From Colwellia sp. Arc7-635 (GTDB lineage: Bacteria; Pseudomonadota; Gammaproteobacteria; Enterobacterales; Alteromonadaceae), in NCBI RefSeq assembly GCF_003971255.1, contig NZ_CP034660.1, positions 4,402,001-4,466,000 of the forward strand: DNA of 64,000 nt, given 5' to 3'. Position numbers and translations under genes: made by a program. Numbering within the stretch: the first letter of the stretch is position 1; every line of letters starts with the position of its first letter. The notes beneath the pieces are model-generated. The model searched no databases and was not told the DNA's origin. It saw only the letters and a program-made list of their open reading frames with translations. Positions 9,714 to 17,351 of this stretch are shown piece after piece.

Positions 9714-10157
9714 TTATTGTTTACCAATATTAAATGGCACTTTAAAAGAAAAAGCATAAGGTGAATCACCATAACGTCTTAAATGTTCCAATCTCACTAT
9801 GGCGTCATTCACCGTTGGTATAACACCCTCTTCTTGCCACCAAAGTACGTAACTTGCTGCTGCAACATCATCAAAATAAGCCTTTATTCGTAGAGAGAAA
9901 TCTCGATAGTGAGTCTGAGATATAAAATTTTTCAAGCTATCAATCGATGACCATACTGACATATTAACGATGATATTCTCATCACAAAAAGCTTGAATAT
10001 CCATAGCGTTATCACCCTCTCCAGTTAAGCGCCATATAAAGCCCTCACTGATATCAACAACAGCATTTATAGCATCGAGATCGCTTATAAAATTTTTTAT
10101 TTCAGGTCTATCAAATGGATACTTCGCTCGAGCGATATTTAGTTGTGCTAGTTGCAT
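9714..10157 (-). CDS. DUF3291 domain protein
   Basis: The 147-residue product has the features of DUF3291: QLAQLNIARAKYP at the start, DAINAVVDISEGFIWRLTGEGDNA, NMSVWSSIDSLKNFI, YVLWWQEEGVIPTVNDAIVRLEHL and a final SPYAFSFKVPF. Proteins of this family have a ferredoxin-like dimeric alpha/beta-barrel fold related to ABM monooxygenases, and no known reaction. It is soluble with no signal peptide. The upstream neighbour is an HxlR regulator on the same strand 122 bp away, so co-regulation is possible but unproven. Confidence 0.8.
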   Translation of the reverse strand: MQLAQLNIARAKYPFDRPEIKNFISDLDAINAVVDISEGFIWRLTGEGDNAMDIQAFCDENIIVNMSVWSSIDSLKNFISQTHYRDFSLRIKAYFDDVAAASYVLWWQEEGVIPTVNDAIVRLEHLRRYGDSPYAFSFKVPFNIGKQ

Positions 10158-10279
10158 TTGTCATCCTTGCCAACGCCGCTTATTATTTTTAAAGGCTAAA
10201 ATAGAGATTTGCCCTCATTCAATTTTATAGCCGACACTGTACACTGATCGTACAATTTCACCACCAACTTTACATTTTT

Positions 10280-10621
10280 TCATTTTACCTGGTCAATTTC
10301 TTGCTGCAATTGCTCTAAAGCTTCCGTAATAGTTAAAAATTTCCGACCAAATTCCGTAACGTGATATTCAACACGTGGCGGTAATTCGTTGAAACTTATT
10401 CGCTCTAAAATGCCAAATTCAATATTCTTTTTCAAACAAACATTAAGCACTTTTGTGGTTAAGCCTTCAACATTACGAACCATTTCACCGGGCCGATTAA
10501 TGCCATCAGACAATAATTGATAAACCGTTAACGACCATTTACAGCCATATATGGTTTCAACCATACGGGCACTGTCCATAGGCGGTGTTTTTCTTGAAAT
10601 TATTTTTTCATTAATATTCAT
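10280..10621 (-). CDS. HxlR-family transcriptional regulator
   Basis: The 113-residue winged-helix protein carries the HxlR pattern: a short N-terminus, [22 protein letters not shown], then a recognition-helix region ([15 protein letters not shown]), and the wing ([15 protein letters not shown]). HxlR proteins such as YodB and HypR often sense electrophiles or redox through an N-terminal Cys. Here a Cys lies in GCKWS at the usual place (about residue 27). It is divergent from a short-chain dehydrogenase with a 114-bp gap, the classic arrangement for a regulator and its target. Confidence 0.85.
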   Translation of the reverse strand: MNINEKIISRKTPPMDSARMVETIYGCKWSLTVYQLLSDGINRPGEMVRNVEGLTTKVLNVCLKKNIEFGILERISFNELPPRVEYHVTEFGRKFLTITEALEQLQQEIDQVK

Positions 10622-10627
10622 AAAGAT

Positions 10628-10642
10628 GTACCAAAAAGTACC
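10628..10642. promoter_or_regulatory. Candidate HxlR operator (GTACC repeat)
   Basis: A direct repeat GTACC-AAAAA-GTACC sits 7 bp from the regulator start in the divergent gap. A second related word, GTGCCTAC, lies about 15 bp further on. HxlR proteins bind short symmetric sites near their own promoters. The assignment rests on position and repetition only. Confidence 0.35.
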
Positions 10643-10735
10643 TACCCCACTAATTTGTGCCTACTTTTAAACGTGCAGAATTACTCGCTAAACTGTGCTT
10701 ACTTTAGCAATTATGCACAACAATTTGGAGAAAAA

Positions 10736-11503
10736 ATGACTATTTCAAACAATACATTAGCGATTATTATCGGCGGTTCAAGCGGCATGGGTTTAGCAAC
10801 AGCAAAACAACTAGCAACCCAAGGGACTCGTCTTATCATCGTCGGTCGTGATACTGATAAGCTAAAAGCGGTTAAAGCAGAACTATCGACCTTAACTCAA
10901 GTAGAAACGTTTTCAGTAGATTTATATAACCAAATACAGGTTGATGAATTAAACCAGTATATTGCACAGCTACCGCAACATATTAATTATTTAGTGAATG
11001 CTGCTGGTTACTTTAAACCAACGGCTTTTATTGAGCATAACAACGCTGTTTATGATCAATACATGGAGCTTAACCGCGCAACATTTTTCATCTCGCAAGC
11101 GGTCGCTAAAAACATGATGCAATATAACGGCGGTGCGATAGTAAATATTGGCTCTATGTGGGCTAAGCAAGCCATAAAAGCAACGCCTTCATCAGCTTAT
11201 TCTATGGCAAAAGCAGGTTTACATTCACTCACGCAACATATGGCAATGGAGTTAGCTGAACATAACATTCGTGTTAACGCTGTAGCACCTGCTGTGGTTA
11301 AAACGCCGATATATCATTCATTTATTGAGCCAAAAGATATCGACACAGCCCTAGCCGGTTTCGATGCTTTTCACCCTATTGGAAGAATTGGTACTGCTGA
11401 CGATATTGCCAACACAGTAAACTTTTTACTGAGTGATAAAGCCAGTTGGGTAACGGGCGCTATTTGGGATCATGACGGCGGCGTTATGGCTGGTAGAAAC
11501 TAA
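10736..11503 (+). CDS. Short-chain dehydrogenase/reductase (SDR)
   Basis: The 255-residue classical SDR has the nucleotide-binding loop [15 protein letters not shown] at the N-terminus, VNAAGYF for the NAG motif, a Ser in NIGSMW, the YSMAKAG active-site Tyr-x-x-x-Lys, and a C-terminal [16 protein letters not shown]. It would be a cytoplasmic NAD(P)-dependent oxidoreductase of unknown substrate. The start at 10736 is chosen because GGAG lies 5 bases upstream; an in-frame start at 10655 would add a Cys-rich, non-conserved leader. It is divergent from the HxlR gene, which probably controls it. Confidence 0.9.
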   Translation: MTISNNTLAIIIGGSSGMGLATAKQLATQGTRLIIVGRDTDKLKAVKAELSTLTQVETFSVDLYNQIQVDELNQYIAQLPQHINYLVNAAGYFKPTAFIEHNNAVYDQYMELNRATFFISQAVAKNMMQYNGGAIVNIGSMWAKQAIKATPSSAYSMAKAGLHSLTQHMAMELAEHNIRVNAVAPAVVKTPIYHSFIEPKDIDTALAGFDAFHPIGRIGTADDIANTVNFLLSDKASWVTGAIWDHDGGVMAGRN

Positions 11504-11829
11504 ACGACTGATTGTTAATATAAATAAAATAGTTTTGCGTATAACTAAAACAGCAGAAGTAGCTAACAGCTACTTCTGTGAAAAATCTCTAACAAGTTAA
11601 TTCGAATAGTCCTGATGTAACTATTTACTGCTAGTTTGCTAGTAAAAAACCAATCATTATTTAGCAGAATCGAGGCTTTCAAATAAGCAACTTGTACGCT
11701 AAATTATAAGTTCTTAGACAGTCGAAAGTTATGCAAAATTAGCTAATACATAACAGCTATGCATGACGTATATGGTGGCTATCATTATGTACTGGCTTTT
11801 CTAGCATTATCATTACAAAAGGATTTAAC
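11504..11829. other. Intergenic region with one strong hairpin
   Basis: There is no convincing gene here. At 11553-11579, GCAGAAGTAGCT and AGCTACTTCTGT form a 12-bp stem with an AAC loop, but no T run follows. It may end SDR transcription. The remainder is AT-rich. Confidence 0.5.
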
Positions 11830-12279
11830 ATGATTAAATTACTCTTTCTTTTTTCTACTTTATTTATCTCAAGTGCTTTTGCTAGCGAGCGCTATGATTC
11901 AGATACGGTTAATGACATCCAAGAAATTTACTGGCTTAACGACAAGCAAGATGGCGCTATTCTTTATGCTCGACACGCCGGATTTGTTCAGTTAAAAAAC
12001 GTCATTGATAACATCATTCTCACTAGCCAGCAGATAGAAAACCATCAATTTAAAATAGAGAACGCCGAAAAACTACTTCTAATGCTACCAGCATCGAAAG
12101 AATCACTCGTCGTTTATATGAGGGATAATCAGTTATTTTACGGTGGTCATACTTATATCGCTGATAAAGAAACGATAAAAGAACTCTTACGAATAAATAA
12201 GTATCGCATCGAAAAAGGTGATGAAATTTCTCATCAGTTACTAAAAAAAGCACTACTGAAATACAAAAACATCACCTAA
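11830..12279 (+). CDS. Hypothetical exported protein
   Basis: The 149-residue product has a clear signal peptide (MIKLLFLFSTLFISSAFAS, cleavage after AFA). The mature part is mixed alpha/beta, highly charged, with no Cys. I do not recognise a family. The start has AAGGAT 7 bases upstream, supporting translation. It stands alone, at the left edge of the cassette region, but has no attC next to it. A periplasmic location is inferred from the signal peptide only. Confidence 0.5.
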   Translation: MIKLLFLFSTLFISSAFASERYDSDTVNDIQEIYWLNDKQDGAILYARHAGFVQLKNVIDNIILTSQQIENHQFKIENAEKLLLMLPASKESLVVYMRDNQLFYGGHTYIADKETIKELLRINKYRIEKGDEISHQLLKKALLKYKNIT

Positions 12280-12720
12280 TTTATCTGCTCAGCGCCTAAA
12301 GTGTAGCTCGTCAAAAATAATGAGCATTGCGTCAGTCACCAAAGCCGTCGTTCACATTTGAAATATTAACGATCACTTTGTGCGCTTTGCTGACATTTAA
12401 CTAAAATTTTTAGACTTAGGTTTTCTAATGACATTAATCAACAAAATACAAACTAAGGTTAGTCCATATCGCTATATCAGGAATCAATATTGTTCTTATA
12501 AAAATAATTTTTCCCTGCATGTACATCTATACAGTTGAAGTGAATTCCTTATTTCTCCCTGTAAAAAGGAAAATTTCCTGCTTTCACCTAAAGTCACTTT
12601 AAATATGTCACGCTAATTGATTGAAGTATCTGATGTATTTAAGTATTGTTATGAAAAGATAAAGTTAAAAGAAGGAAATAATCCGTATTTAAACAAGGAT
12701 TATTTCCTCATAATAAGTTG
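12280..12720. other. Intergenic region left of the cassette array
   Basis: No gene and no integron integrase is visible. A 12-bp perfect stem lies near the right end at 12673-12708 (AGGAAATAATCC with GGATTATTTCCT). It sits 12 bp before a GTTAGGGC word that looks like the right core of an attC. It could be the inner stem of a degenerate attC or a terminator. Confidence 0.5.
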
Positions 12721-12739
12721 TTAGGGCCTCAAGGATAGT

Positions 12740-13237
12740 ATGCTGACTCCTGCTCAAAAATTAGAAACAATTAAAGCTTTCGGTTTGATTGCAATGACAG
12801 TCGGTGGTGGTGAACTTAAAGTCAATTGGGCTATGAGTTTACTTGAACAGGGGATCGAAACCGAAAACCTTTGTGTTTTAGCGTCTTTGTTAAACCCACT
12901 AAATGAATTTGAAGTTGATGAGTATTTTAATATTGTAATATCGGAGTTGGATCTAAAAGCTCAAAATTCTGAAGAAGCTGTTGAGGGTTACGCTAAAATT
13001 TTAGCCCATGAAGTTATTAGAGGTATTATTTCTCCAGAAATCGGAGCTTCAAAAATATATGATGCTAATGTGTTTTTAGATTACCCTGAATCATTTGCAG
13101 AATATACTATCTATGAAGATGAATGGTATTGTGAACATATTAATGGTTGGTCTAAAGAAAAAAGGCGGGAAGAGATAATTAAAGCTTGTAAAGTTTCATA
13201 TGGCTTGCTCGAATACCCTACTCTAAATAAGGCCTAA
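12740..13237 (+). CDS. Hypothetical protein of cassette 1
   Basis: The 165-residue, acidic, soluble, mainly helical product has no recognised family. Its stop codon TAA lies inside GCCTAAC (13232-13238), an attC R'' core. The cassette begins at TTAGGGC right of G12720, nearly complementary to that core, as expected for a mobile cassette. The ATG at 12740 is 20 bp into the cassette, after AAGGAT. The middle (AEYTIYEDEWYCEHINGWSKEKRREEI) is Trp/Tyr/Glu-rich and may be a protein-binding surface. The downstream neighbour is an IS110-type element inserted in the cassette's own attC. Confidence 0.6.
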   Translation: MLTPAQKLETIKAFGLIAMTVGGGELKVNWAMSLLEQGIETENLCVLASLLNPLNEFEVDEYFNIVISELDLKAQNSEEAVEGYAKILAHEVIRGIISPEIGASKIYDANVFLDYPESFAEYTIYEDEWYCEHINGWSKEKRREEIIKACKVSYGLLEYPTLNKA

Positions 13238-13238
13238 C
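13232..13238 (+). repeat. attC R'' core of cassette 1 (left part of an interrupted attC)
   Basis: GCCTAAC fits the RYYYAAC consensus and holds the stop codon of cassette 1. The rest of the site is found only after the IS110-type element, at 14779-14862. Confidence 0.55.
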
Positions 13239-13269
13239 AACACGCCCTGAGGTGGACAACAAGTATAAA

Positions 13270-14532
13270 TTAGCTATTTATTGCAAATTTTAACAGTGGC
13301 GAACCTCTTCGTTTCAATGCCTCTAAATATTTAGACTCATCGTATGGTGTATTAGTTTTCCAGCACCTAAATACTATCCTAATCCACTTGAAAGCGAGCG
13401 ACCTTATAATACTGTTATGTGGTTTTCCTTTGCTTTTTTGTTGCTCATAATAAGCCTTTGCCCAAAATGAATAACGTATCGAAAACCCCGCCCATTCAAC
13501 GAAGGTTTGCCTTAAAAAAGTTGGGCAACTGTATCGCCAATGAGTCCACATCTTCTTACCACTACGTTCAATAACCGGCGCAATACCTGCGTATTTTTGC
13601 AACTCAGAGGCATCATTGTAACGGTCTCTTTTGCTGCCAAAGGCGACTAATAATCGTGGTGAGAATTGCTGTCCTGCACCAGGAAGGCTATCAAAAATAA
13701 CGTTGTCATCTTGCGCTTTGTAAGCCTTTTTTATTACTTTATTTAGCGATTGAATTCCCTTTAGCAATACTTTGAATTGCGCAATAAGCACACCAACTAA
13801 AAGTTGATTTGGCTCTATCACTCCGGTGTCTTCGGTTAATTCCATAGCACTCTTAATACCCAAAATACGCGCCTCATTAACGTGTGCGTAGTGTGAATTG
13901 TGGCTATTAAAAAAGTCTAATAGTGTTTGTTTCTTTGCTCTTTTGGCGTGAGCAAGTGATGGCCATTTACTGATGAAATCACAGAAGATAAAGGTATCTT
14001 TTTCTTTAAACCATTCAAGTGCTTGCGGGTAGTAATTCTTGAGTGAAGCCGTTATTTTATTGGATAAATCTACACTGTCTTGCACTAAGTTTCGTCGATA
14101 TTCAACCAACTGAGTTAGGGAGCGCATAGCGGCTGATTCAGGTTCAATGACGCTGAGTTTGTCCATATGTAGGGTGAGTATTTCTACTTGTATCAGCGCA
14201 TCAGACGGGTCATCTTTCGCGCCACTTGGCGTAAACGCTTTACGGTATTTAGCAACGGTTGAAGGATTGATGGTAAATAAAGTGAGGTGACTGTATTTGG
14301 CGAGCGCATAAATAAGAGGCCCTTTTTTGAGTTCGCAAACTACAGCTATTTGTTGGTTTGGGTATCGTTTTTTAAGGTTCATTGCCCATTCGTGTAGTGC
14401 TTCGGCTTTACTCTTAATAATTGAGTAGTGGTACTTTTCTGAATCAACCGGATGCTCACAGATGTCATGTTTTTTATCTGCCCAATCAATGCCGATTAAG
14501 GCAGCGAAATCATTAACGTTATATGCTTTCAT
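13270..14532 (-). CDS. IS110-family transposase (IS110 group)
   Basis: The 420-residue recombinase has an N-terminal DEDD RuvC-like domain: GIDWADKKHD with Asp near residue 16, VCELKKGPL with Glu near 67, and SGAKDDPSDALI with the final Asp pair near 105. A coiled-coil middle follows, then a C-terminal Tnp_20 domain beginning LPGAGQQFSPRLLVAFG and containing the Ser-bearing IAPVIERSGKK. IS110 enzymes pair target and donor DNA with a bridge RNA and need both the DEDD acids and the C-terminal serine; all appear present. The frame is intact, so the element could be active. Confidence 0.9.
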   Translation of the reverse strand: MKAYNVNDFAALIGIDWADKKHDICEHPVDSEKYHYSIIKSKAEALHEWAMNLKKRYPNQQIAVVCELKKGPLIYALAKYSHLTLFTINPSTVAKYRKAFTPSGAKDDPSDALIQVEILTLHMDKLSVIEPESAAMRSLTQLVEYRRNLVQDSVDLSNKITASLKNYYPQALEWFKEKDTFIFCDFISKWPSLAHAKRAKKQTLLDFFNSHNSHYAHVNEARILGIKSAMELTEDTGVIEPNQLLVGVLIAQFKVLLKGIQSLNKVIKKAYKAQDDNVIFDSLPGAGQQFSPRLLVAFGSKRDRYNDASELQKYAGIAPVIERSGKKMWTHWRYSCPTFLRQTFVEWAGFSIRYSFWAKAYYEQQKSKGKPHNSIIRSLAFKWIRIVFRCWKTNTPYDESKYLEALKRRGSPLLKFAINS

Positions 14533-14776
14533 TTTGCAGCTCCTGAGCGTAAAGTTAGAAGTGGAATGTGCTTAAATCTCGTTTCTCGCAGGTCTTATAG
14601 ATAGTCGTGGTCGGCAATCCCTGAGTATGCGTTTTGAAATGAGTTGCTCTGTTGGCTCGAACGTCTTGTTAGAAACATTGAATGTTTGCCGTTCAATATT
14701 CGTAACCAACAGAAGCATGTTCCACTTAATATAAGAGTAAGTTACTTTATTGAATTAAGTGGCTTGGTCGAACTAT
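14533..14776 (-). ncRNA. Probable bridge-RNA region in the left end of the IS110-group element
   Basis: This non-coding part upstream of the transposase start is rich in stems. TCTGTTGG (14648-14655) pairs with CCAACAGA (14706-14713). Inside it are AAACATT-G-AATGTTT (14673-14687) and an alternative ATTGAA/TTCAAT pairing. CCACTTAAT (14722-14730) pairs with ATTAAGTGG (14754-14762). In the IS110 group the bridge RNA is encoded exactly here. The exact RNA ends and binding loops are not determined. Confidence 0.5.
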
Positions 14777-14778
14777 AA

Positions 14779-14862
14779 GGCGTTCAAACGGACAAAAAAC
14801 AGTTGGCTGTTTCACTCCGTTCACAATTTTAGCCAACAATTTTTGCCGCTTAACGTGGCGTT
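14779..14862 (+). repeat. attC body (L'' to R') left between two IS elements
   Basis: L'' GCGTTCAAACGG pairs with L' CCGCTTAACGT, with one extra base in L'' as in real attC sites. The inner arms AGTTGGCT and AGCCAACA pair around a central loop. R' is cut after GGCGTT by the next element. The R'' is missing on the left and is found at 13232. Confidence 0.75.
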
Positions 14863-14878
14863 GGTATGACTCCCCACG

Positions 14879-15224
14879 TCAAGTTAAACCGTAAAATATC
14901 CTGCTTTTTTTCGAGCCATAATTTTTTCTCTTTTCAAGTTGAGTGAGTTAACACATAGAATGAAGCAAGTAATTTCGTCGGTTATCATGCTGATATTCGT
15001 GGATTATTAACTTATTGGTTAACAGTGCCTACCTTACTTGTTCCGTCGTGACACCTAATTTCAGTCTATGCTCGTGGTTCAATAGCCGCTAGGCTATTGC
15101 CATCCTAACGCCCTCGGTGGTTGTGCCACACCCGATGCTTGACTCCATGCGCTAACTCAAAACTTTTTCTCATTTAATCTTTGCTCTTTTTCATGTTGTT
15201 GATTTTTTACCACTCACTTTTTGA
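14879..15224 (-). ncRNA. Probable bridge-RNA region in the right end of the IS1111-group element
   Basis: This is about 350 bp of non-coding DNA between the transposase stop and the inverted repeat. It contains AATAGCC-GCTA-GGCTATT (15085-15102) and a GTGG-TTGTG-CCAC hairpin about 20 bp further on. In the IS1111 group the bridge RNA is encoded downstream of the transposase, which is this position. RNA ends are unknown. Confidence 0.45.
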
Positions 15225-16379
15225 TTATGCGGGTACCCTTGAAATACGTGTACTTGGGTCAACAGGCACTAATATTACTTCTCGTGATATCGCCCAGATA
15301 TAAGCGAGCATTTCACGGGCAATGGCAGCGACAACAATATTACGATGCTTACCGCGTTGCATGAGGCGCTTGTATCGTCGGCAAAGCCTTAATTGGGCTT
15401 TCCAAGCAATATCAATAACGACCTTAGGCAGTGTTTCTTGCCGCTTTTGTAGCTCGGTTGACACGTTTGCGTTGTGCTTATAGGTTTGAGCCCCTTCAAT
15501 GAGTAACCGCCGTGCTCGGCCATTACCACATTTAGTGATTGCACCTTGTTTTCGGTTGTCGCCACTTGAGTTTTCTTTGGGCACTAATCCTAAATAAGCC
15601 ATGAGTTTTCTCGGGTGGTCAAAGCGTCTTAAATCACCTAACTCAGCAATAGTGCCTACAGCGACTAAAAAACGAATACCTCGCATCGCTTGCAATGCTT
15701 GAACAACTGGATAATAGCGCCATAGTTTTGCTTGATGTGCTAATTCATTAACTAATCGTTCAACGCGCTTAATACGTTCGGTAATGGTTTGTATCATCTC
15801 TTGCAGTACAATTTGTTGGCTTGGATGCGGCAAAACTAACTCAGTTAGCCAACGTAAATGTTGATTTGACCAGTTATCTTTTACCTTGGTGCTAATGTTA
15901 TTACGTAAAAACAGACCTTTAAGTTGGTATTTAGCATCCTTTAAATCTTTCATGGCAGTTTCGCGTGCTCGGGACAAGTCACGAATAGCTTCATCTTCAG
16001 GCTCAGGGACATAAATAGGCGTTAAGTCTTCAGATTTAAGCAACTTAGCCAGTTTCATCGCATCACGTTTATCTGTTTTTACTTTATCCCCTGGCTTTTT
16101 AGGGATAAGCGAAGGCGCAACGACATAGCAGCAATGACCTAAGCTCGTCAGTAGTCGATAAATCCAATAGCCACAGGGGCCTGCTTCATAAACAAAATGC
16201 AATGTCGCATTGGGATATTTAGATTGATATTGGCTAGCAAGTTTAGTGATTGCGGCTTTAGTTGTTTTAATTTTTCCTTGATGAACCGTTTTTGCGCCAC
16301 GTTGGTCTTCAATATGTGCAACTTCAGTCGATACTTTATGGGTATCTAATCCAATAAAAACTATGTTATGTTTACTCAT
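15225..16379 (-). CDS. IS110-family transposase (IS1111 group)
   Basis: The 384-residue enzyme has an N-terminal DEDD domain: FIGLDTHKVS with Asp near residue 12, FVYEAGPCGYWIYR with Glu near 65, and VKTDKRDAMKLAKLL with the Asp pair near 103. A C-terminal Tnp_20 domain contains MRGIRFLVAVGTIAELGD and a Ser-rich LGLVPKENSSGDNRKQG. It shares little sequence with the neighbouring IS110-group transposase, so the two elements are not copies of each other. The frame is intact. It reads opposite to the cassettes. Confidence 0.93.
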   Translation of the reverse strand: MSKHNIVFIGLDTHKVSTEVAHIEDQRGAKTVHQGKIKTTKAAITKLASQYQSKYPNATLHFVYEAGPCGYWIYRLLTSLGHCCYVVAPSLIPKKPGDKVKTDKRDAMKLAKLLKSEDLTPIYVPEPEDEAIRDLSRARETAMKDLKDAKYQLKGLFLRNNISTKVKDNWSNQHLRWLTELVLPHPSQQIVLQEMIQTITERIKRVERLVNELAHQAKLWRYYPVVQALQAMRGIRFLVAVGTIAELGDLRRFDHPRKLMAYLGLVPKENSSGDNRKQGAITKCGNGRARRLLIEGAQTYKHNANVSTELQKRQETLPKVVIDIAWKAQLRLCRRYKRLMQRGKHRNIVVAAIAREMLAYIWAISREVILVPVDPSTRISRVPA

Positions 16380-16472
16380 GCTAGCCTCCAGTTTTAGTTG
16401 TTTAACACACTAATTATGGCTCTGGTTTTACTAACCCACGAATTTGGAGGCTAGCACCTCGTGGGGAGTCAT

Positions 16473-16479
16473 TATGTCT
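16473..16479 (+). repeat. Right remainder of the interrupted attC R' / start of cassette 2
   Basis: TATGTCT follows the IS1111 right repeat. Together with GTT on the other side of the element it restores GTTATGT. That is the complement of ACATAAC, the R'' core of the next attC at 17250-17256, as expected for the two ends of one cassette. Confidence 0.6.
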
Positions 16480-16628
16480 ATGTGTTTTAATCATGCCGTC
16501 GTACATATCAATAGTTGATTATCATTTTGATAGTAACTATACTTGCTACATATGTGCGGTATTCGCACACTTTTCATCAAGGTGCTAATTATGTATCAAG
16601 AACATGATAGAGATGGTCTTTAAATTAA

Positions 16629-17255
16629 TTGTTGAATTGCAGCGATAAGGATAGTCTCTGTACTACAATTCTATCTCATATAGACCAAACTCCTGTTTTA
16701 ATTCCTGCCTCGATTACTGCTGTTATAGCAGTGTTCGGTATAATGCTAACTGTAATATCCTTAAGATCTAGTTATAAACTAGCTAGAACTAAAAACTCTT
16801 TAGACTTTGAAAAAGCAATTGAAGACTCAACGCGTTATTCGAAATCTCATATAGAAATAGCCTCGTTCAAAAACCAAACTAACTTAGATGTTTCTGCTCT
16901 TAAAGCAATAGCAAACGATCCCAAATTAGATTATGAAGCTTATAAAGCAGCTACTAATATATTGAATTGGTGGGAAAGAGGAGCAAATGGAATTAAATGT
17001 AAAGCATATCGAGAAGATGTTTTATTTAAGGTTTATTGCTCAGAAGTTTTAAATATTTCTAATTACCTCATGCCTTTTATTGAACAAAGAAGAGATACTC
17101 GAAATAATCCTTATATATTTAAAGAATTTATCTGGCTAAATAAACGATGGAGTCGCAAACGGAGTAGGCAAAAAACCTTCAAACCAAGTAAAATCCTCAC
17201 TGTTTTCATTATTGCTACATTAACATTTACATTTCTGTATATAACAAACACATAA
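16629..17255 (+). CDS. DUF4760-like membrane protein of cassette 2
   Basis: The 208-residue product has an N-terminal membrane segment (ITAVIAVFGIMLTVISL), a soluble middle, and a second membrane segment at the very C-terminus (ILTVFIIATLTFTFLYI). The middle (ILNWWERGANGIKCKAYRED, later FIEQRRDTRNNPYIFKEF) resembles DUF4760 proteins. Their function is unknown; some occur in mobile or defence regions. The start is TTG 16629, the first codon of the open frame. An ATG at 16743 would remove part of the first helix. Its stop TAA lies inside the attC R'' core, the normal cassette arrangement. Confidence 0.6.
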   Translation: MLNCSDKDSLCTTILSHIDQTPVLIPASITAVIAVFGIMLTVISLRSSYKLARTKNSLDFEKAIEDSTRYSKSHIEIASFKNQTNLDVSALKAIANDPKLDYEAYKAATNILNWWERGANGIKCKAYREDVLFKVYCSEVLNISNYLMPFIEQRRDTRNNPYIFKEFIWLNKRWSRKRSRQKTFKPSKILTVFIIATLTFTFLYITNT

Positions 17256-17346
17256 CAAGTTACTCAAACGGACGCTAAACAGTTGGCTAGCACTCGTTCC
17301 TCGTACATTTTAGCCAACAATTTCTCGCCGCTTAGTAAGGCGTTAT
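17252..17346 (+). repeat. attC site of cassette 2 (complete)
   Basis: The order is R'' ATAAC, L'' GTTACTCAAACGG, inner arms AGTTGGCT and AGCCAACA, L' CCGCTTAGTAA, and R' GTTAT. L'' carries one extra base against L', the strand-choice base of attC hairpins. The site is 95 bp. Confidence 0.88.
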
Positions 17347-17351
17347 ATGCA

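Larger units (their letters stand above)
13239..14776 (-). mobile_element. IS110-group insertion sequence in an attC site
   Basis: The element is about 1.54 kb, with edges estimated within 10 bp. It has one transposase gene with only about 30 bp after its stop and about 240 bp of structured DNA before its start. That layout (long left end before the gene, no terminal inverted repeats) is characteristic of the IS110 group, where the bridge RNA lies upstream of the transposase. Left of it is an attC R'' core (GCCTAAC). Right of it begins the L'' part of an attC (GCGTTCAAACGG). It therefore appears inserted between R'' and L'' of one attC. Confidence 0.65.
14866..16472 (-). mobile_element. IS1111-group insertion sequence in the attC R' site
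   Basis: A perfect 13-bp inverted repeat bounds the element: ATGACTCCCCACG at 14866-14878 and CGTGGGGAGTCAT at 16460-16472. The transposase has a short leader side (about 90 bp) and about 350 bp of non-coding DNA after its stop. Inverted repeats near the ends plus a long downstream end define the IS1111 group within IS110. It interrupts GGCGTT/TTATGT, the R' core of an attC. A branch of IS1111 elements is known to target attC sites specifically. Confidence 0.85.

Noticed and set aside
12280-12720. Integron integrase or attI at the left of the array
   Set aside because: No tyrosine-recombinase reading frame or integrase promoter is visible; only a hairpin and a core-like word were found.
13270-16379. 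The two IS110-family transposases as a composite transposon
   Set aside because: Their sequences and end structures differ (IS110 versus IS1111 group), so they are independent insertions.
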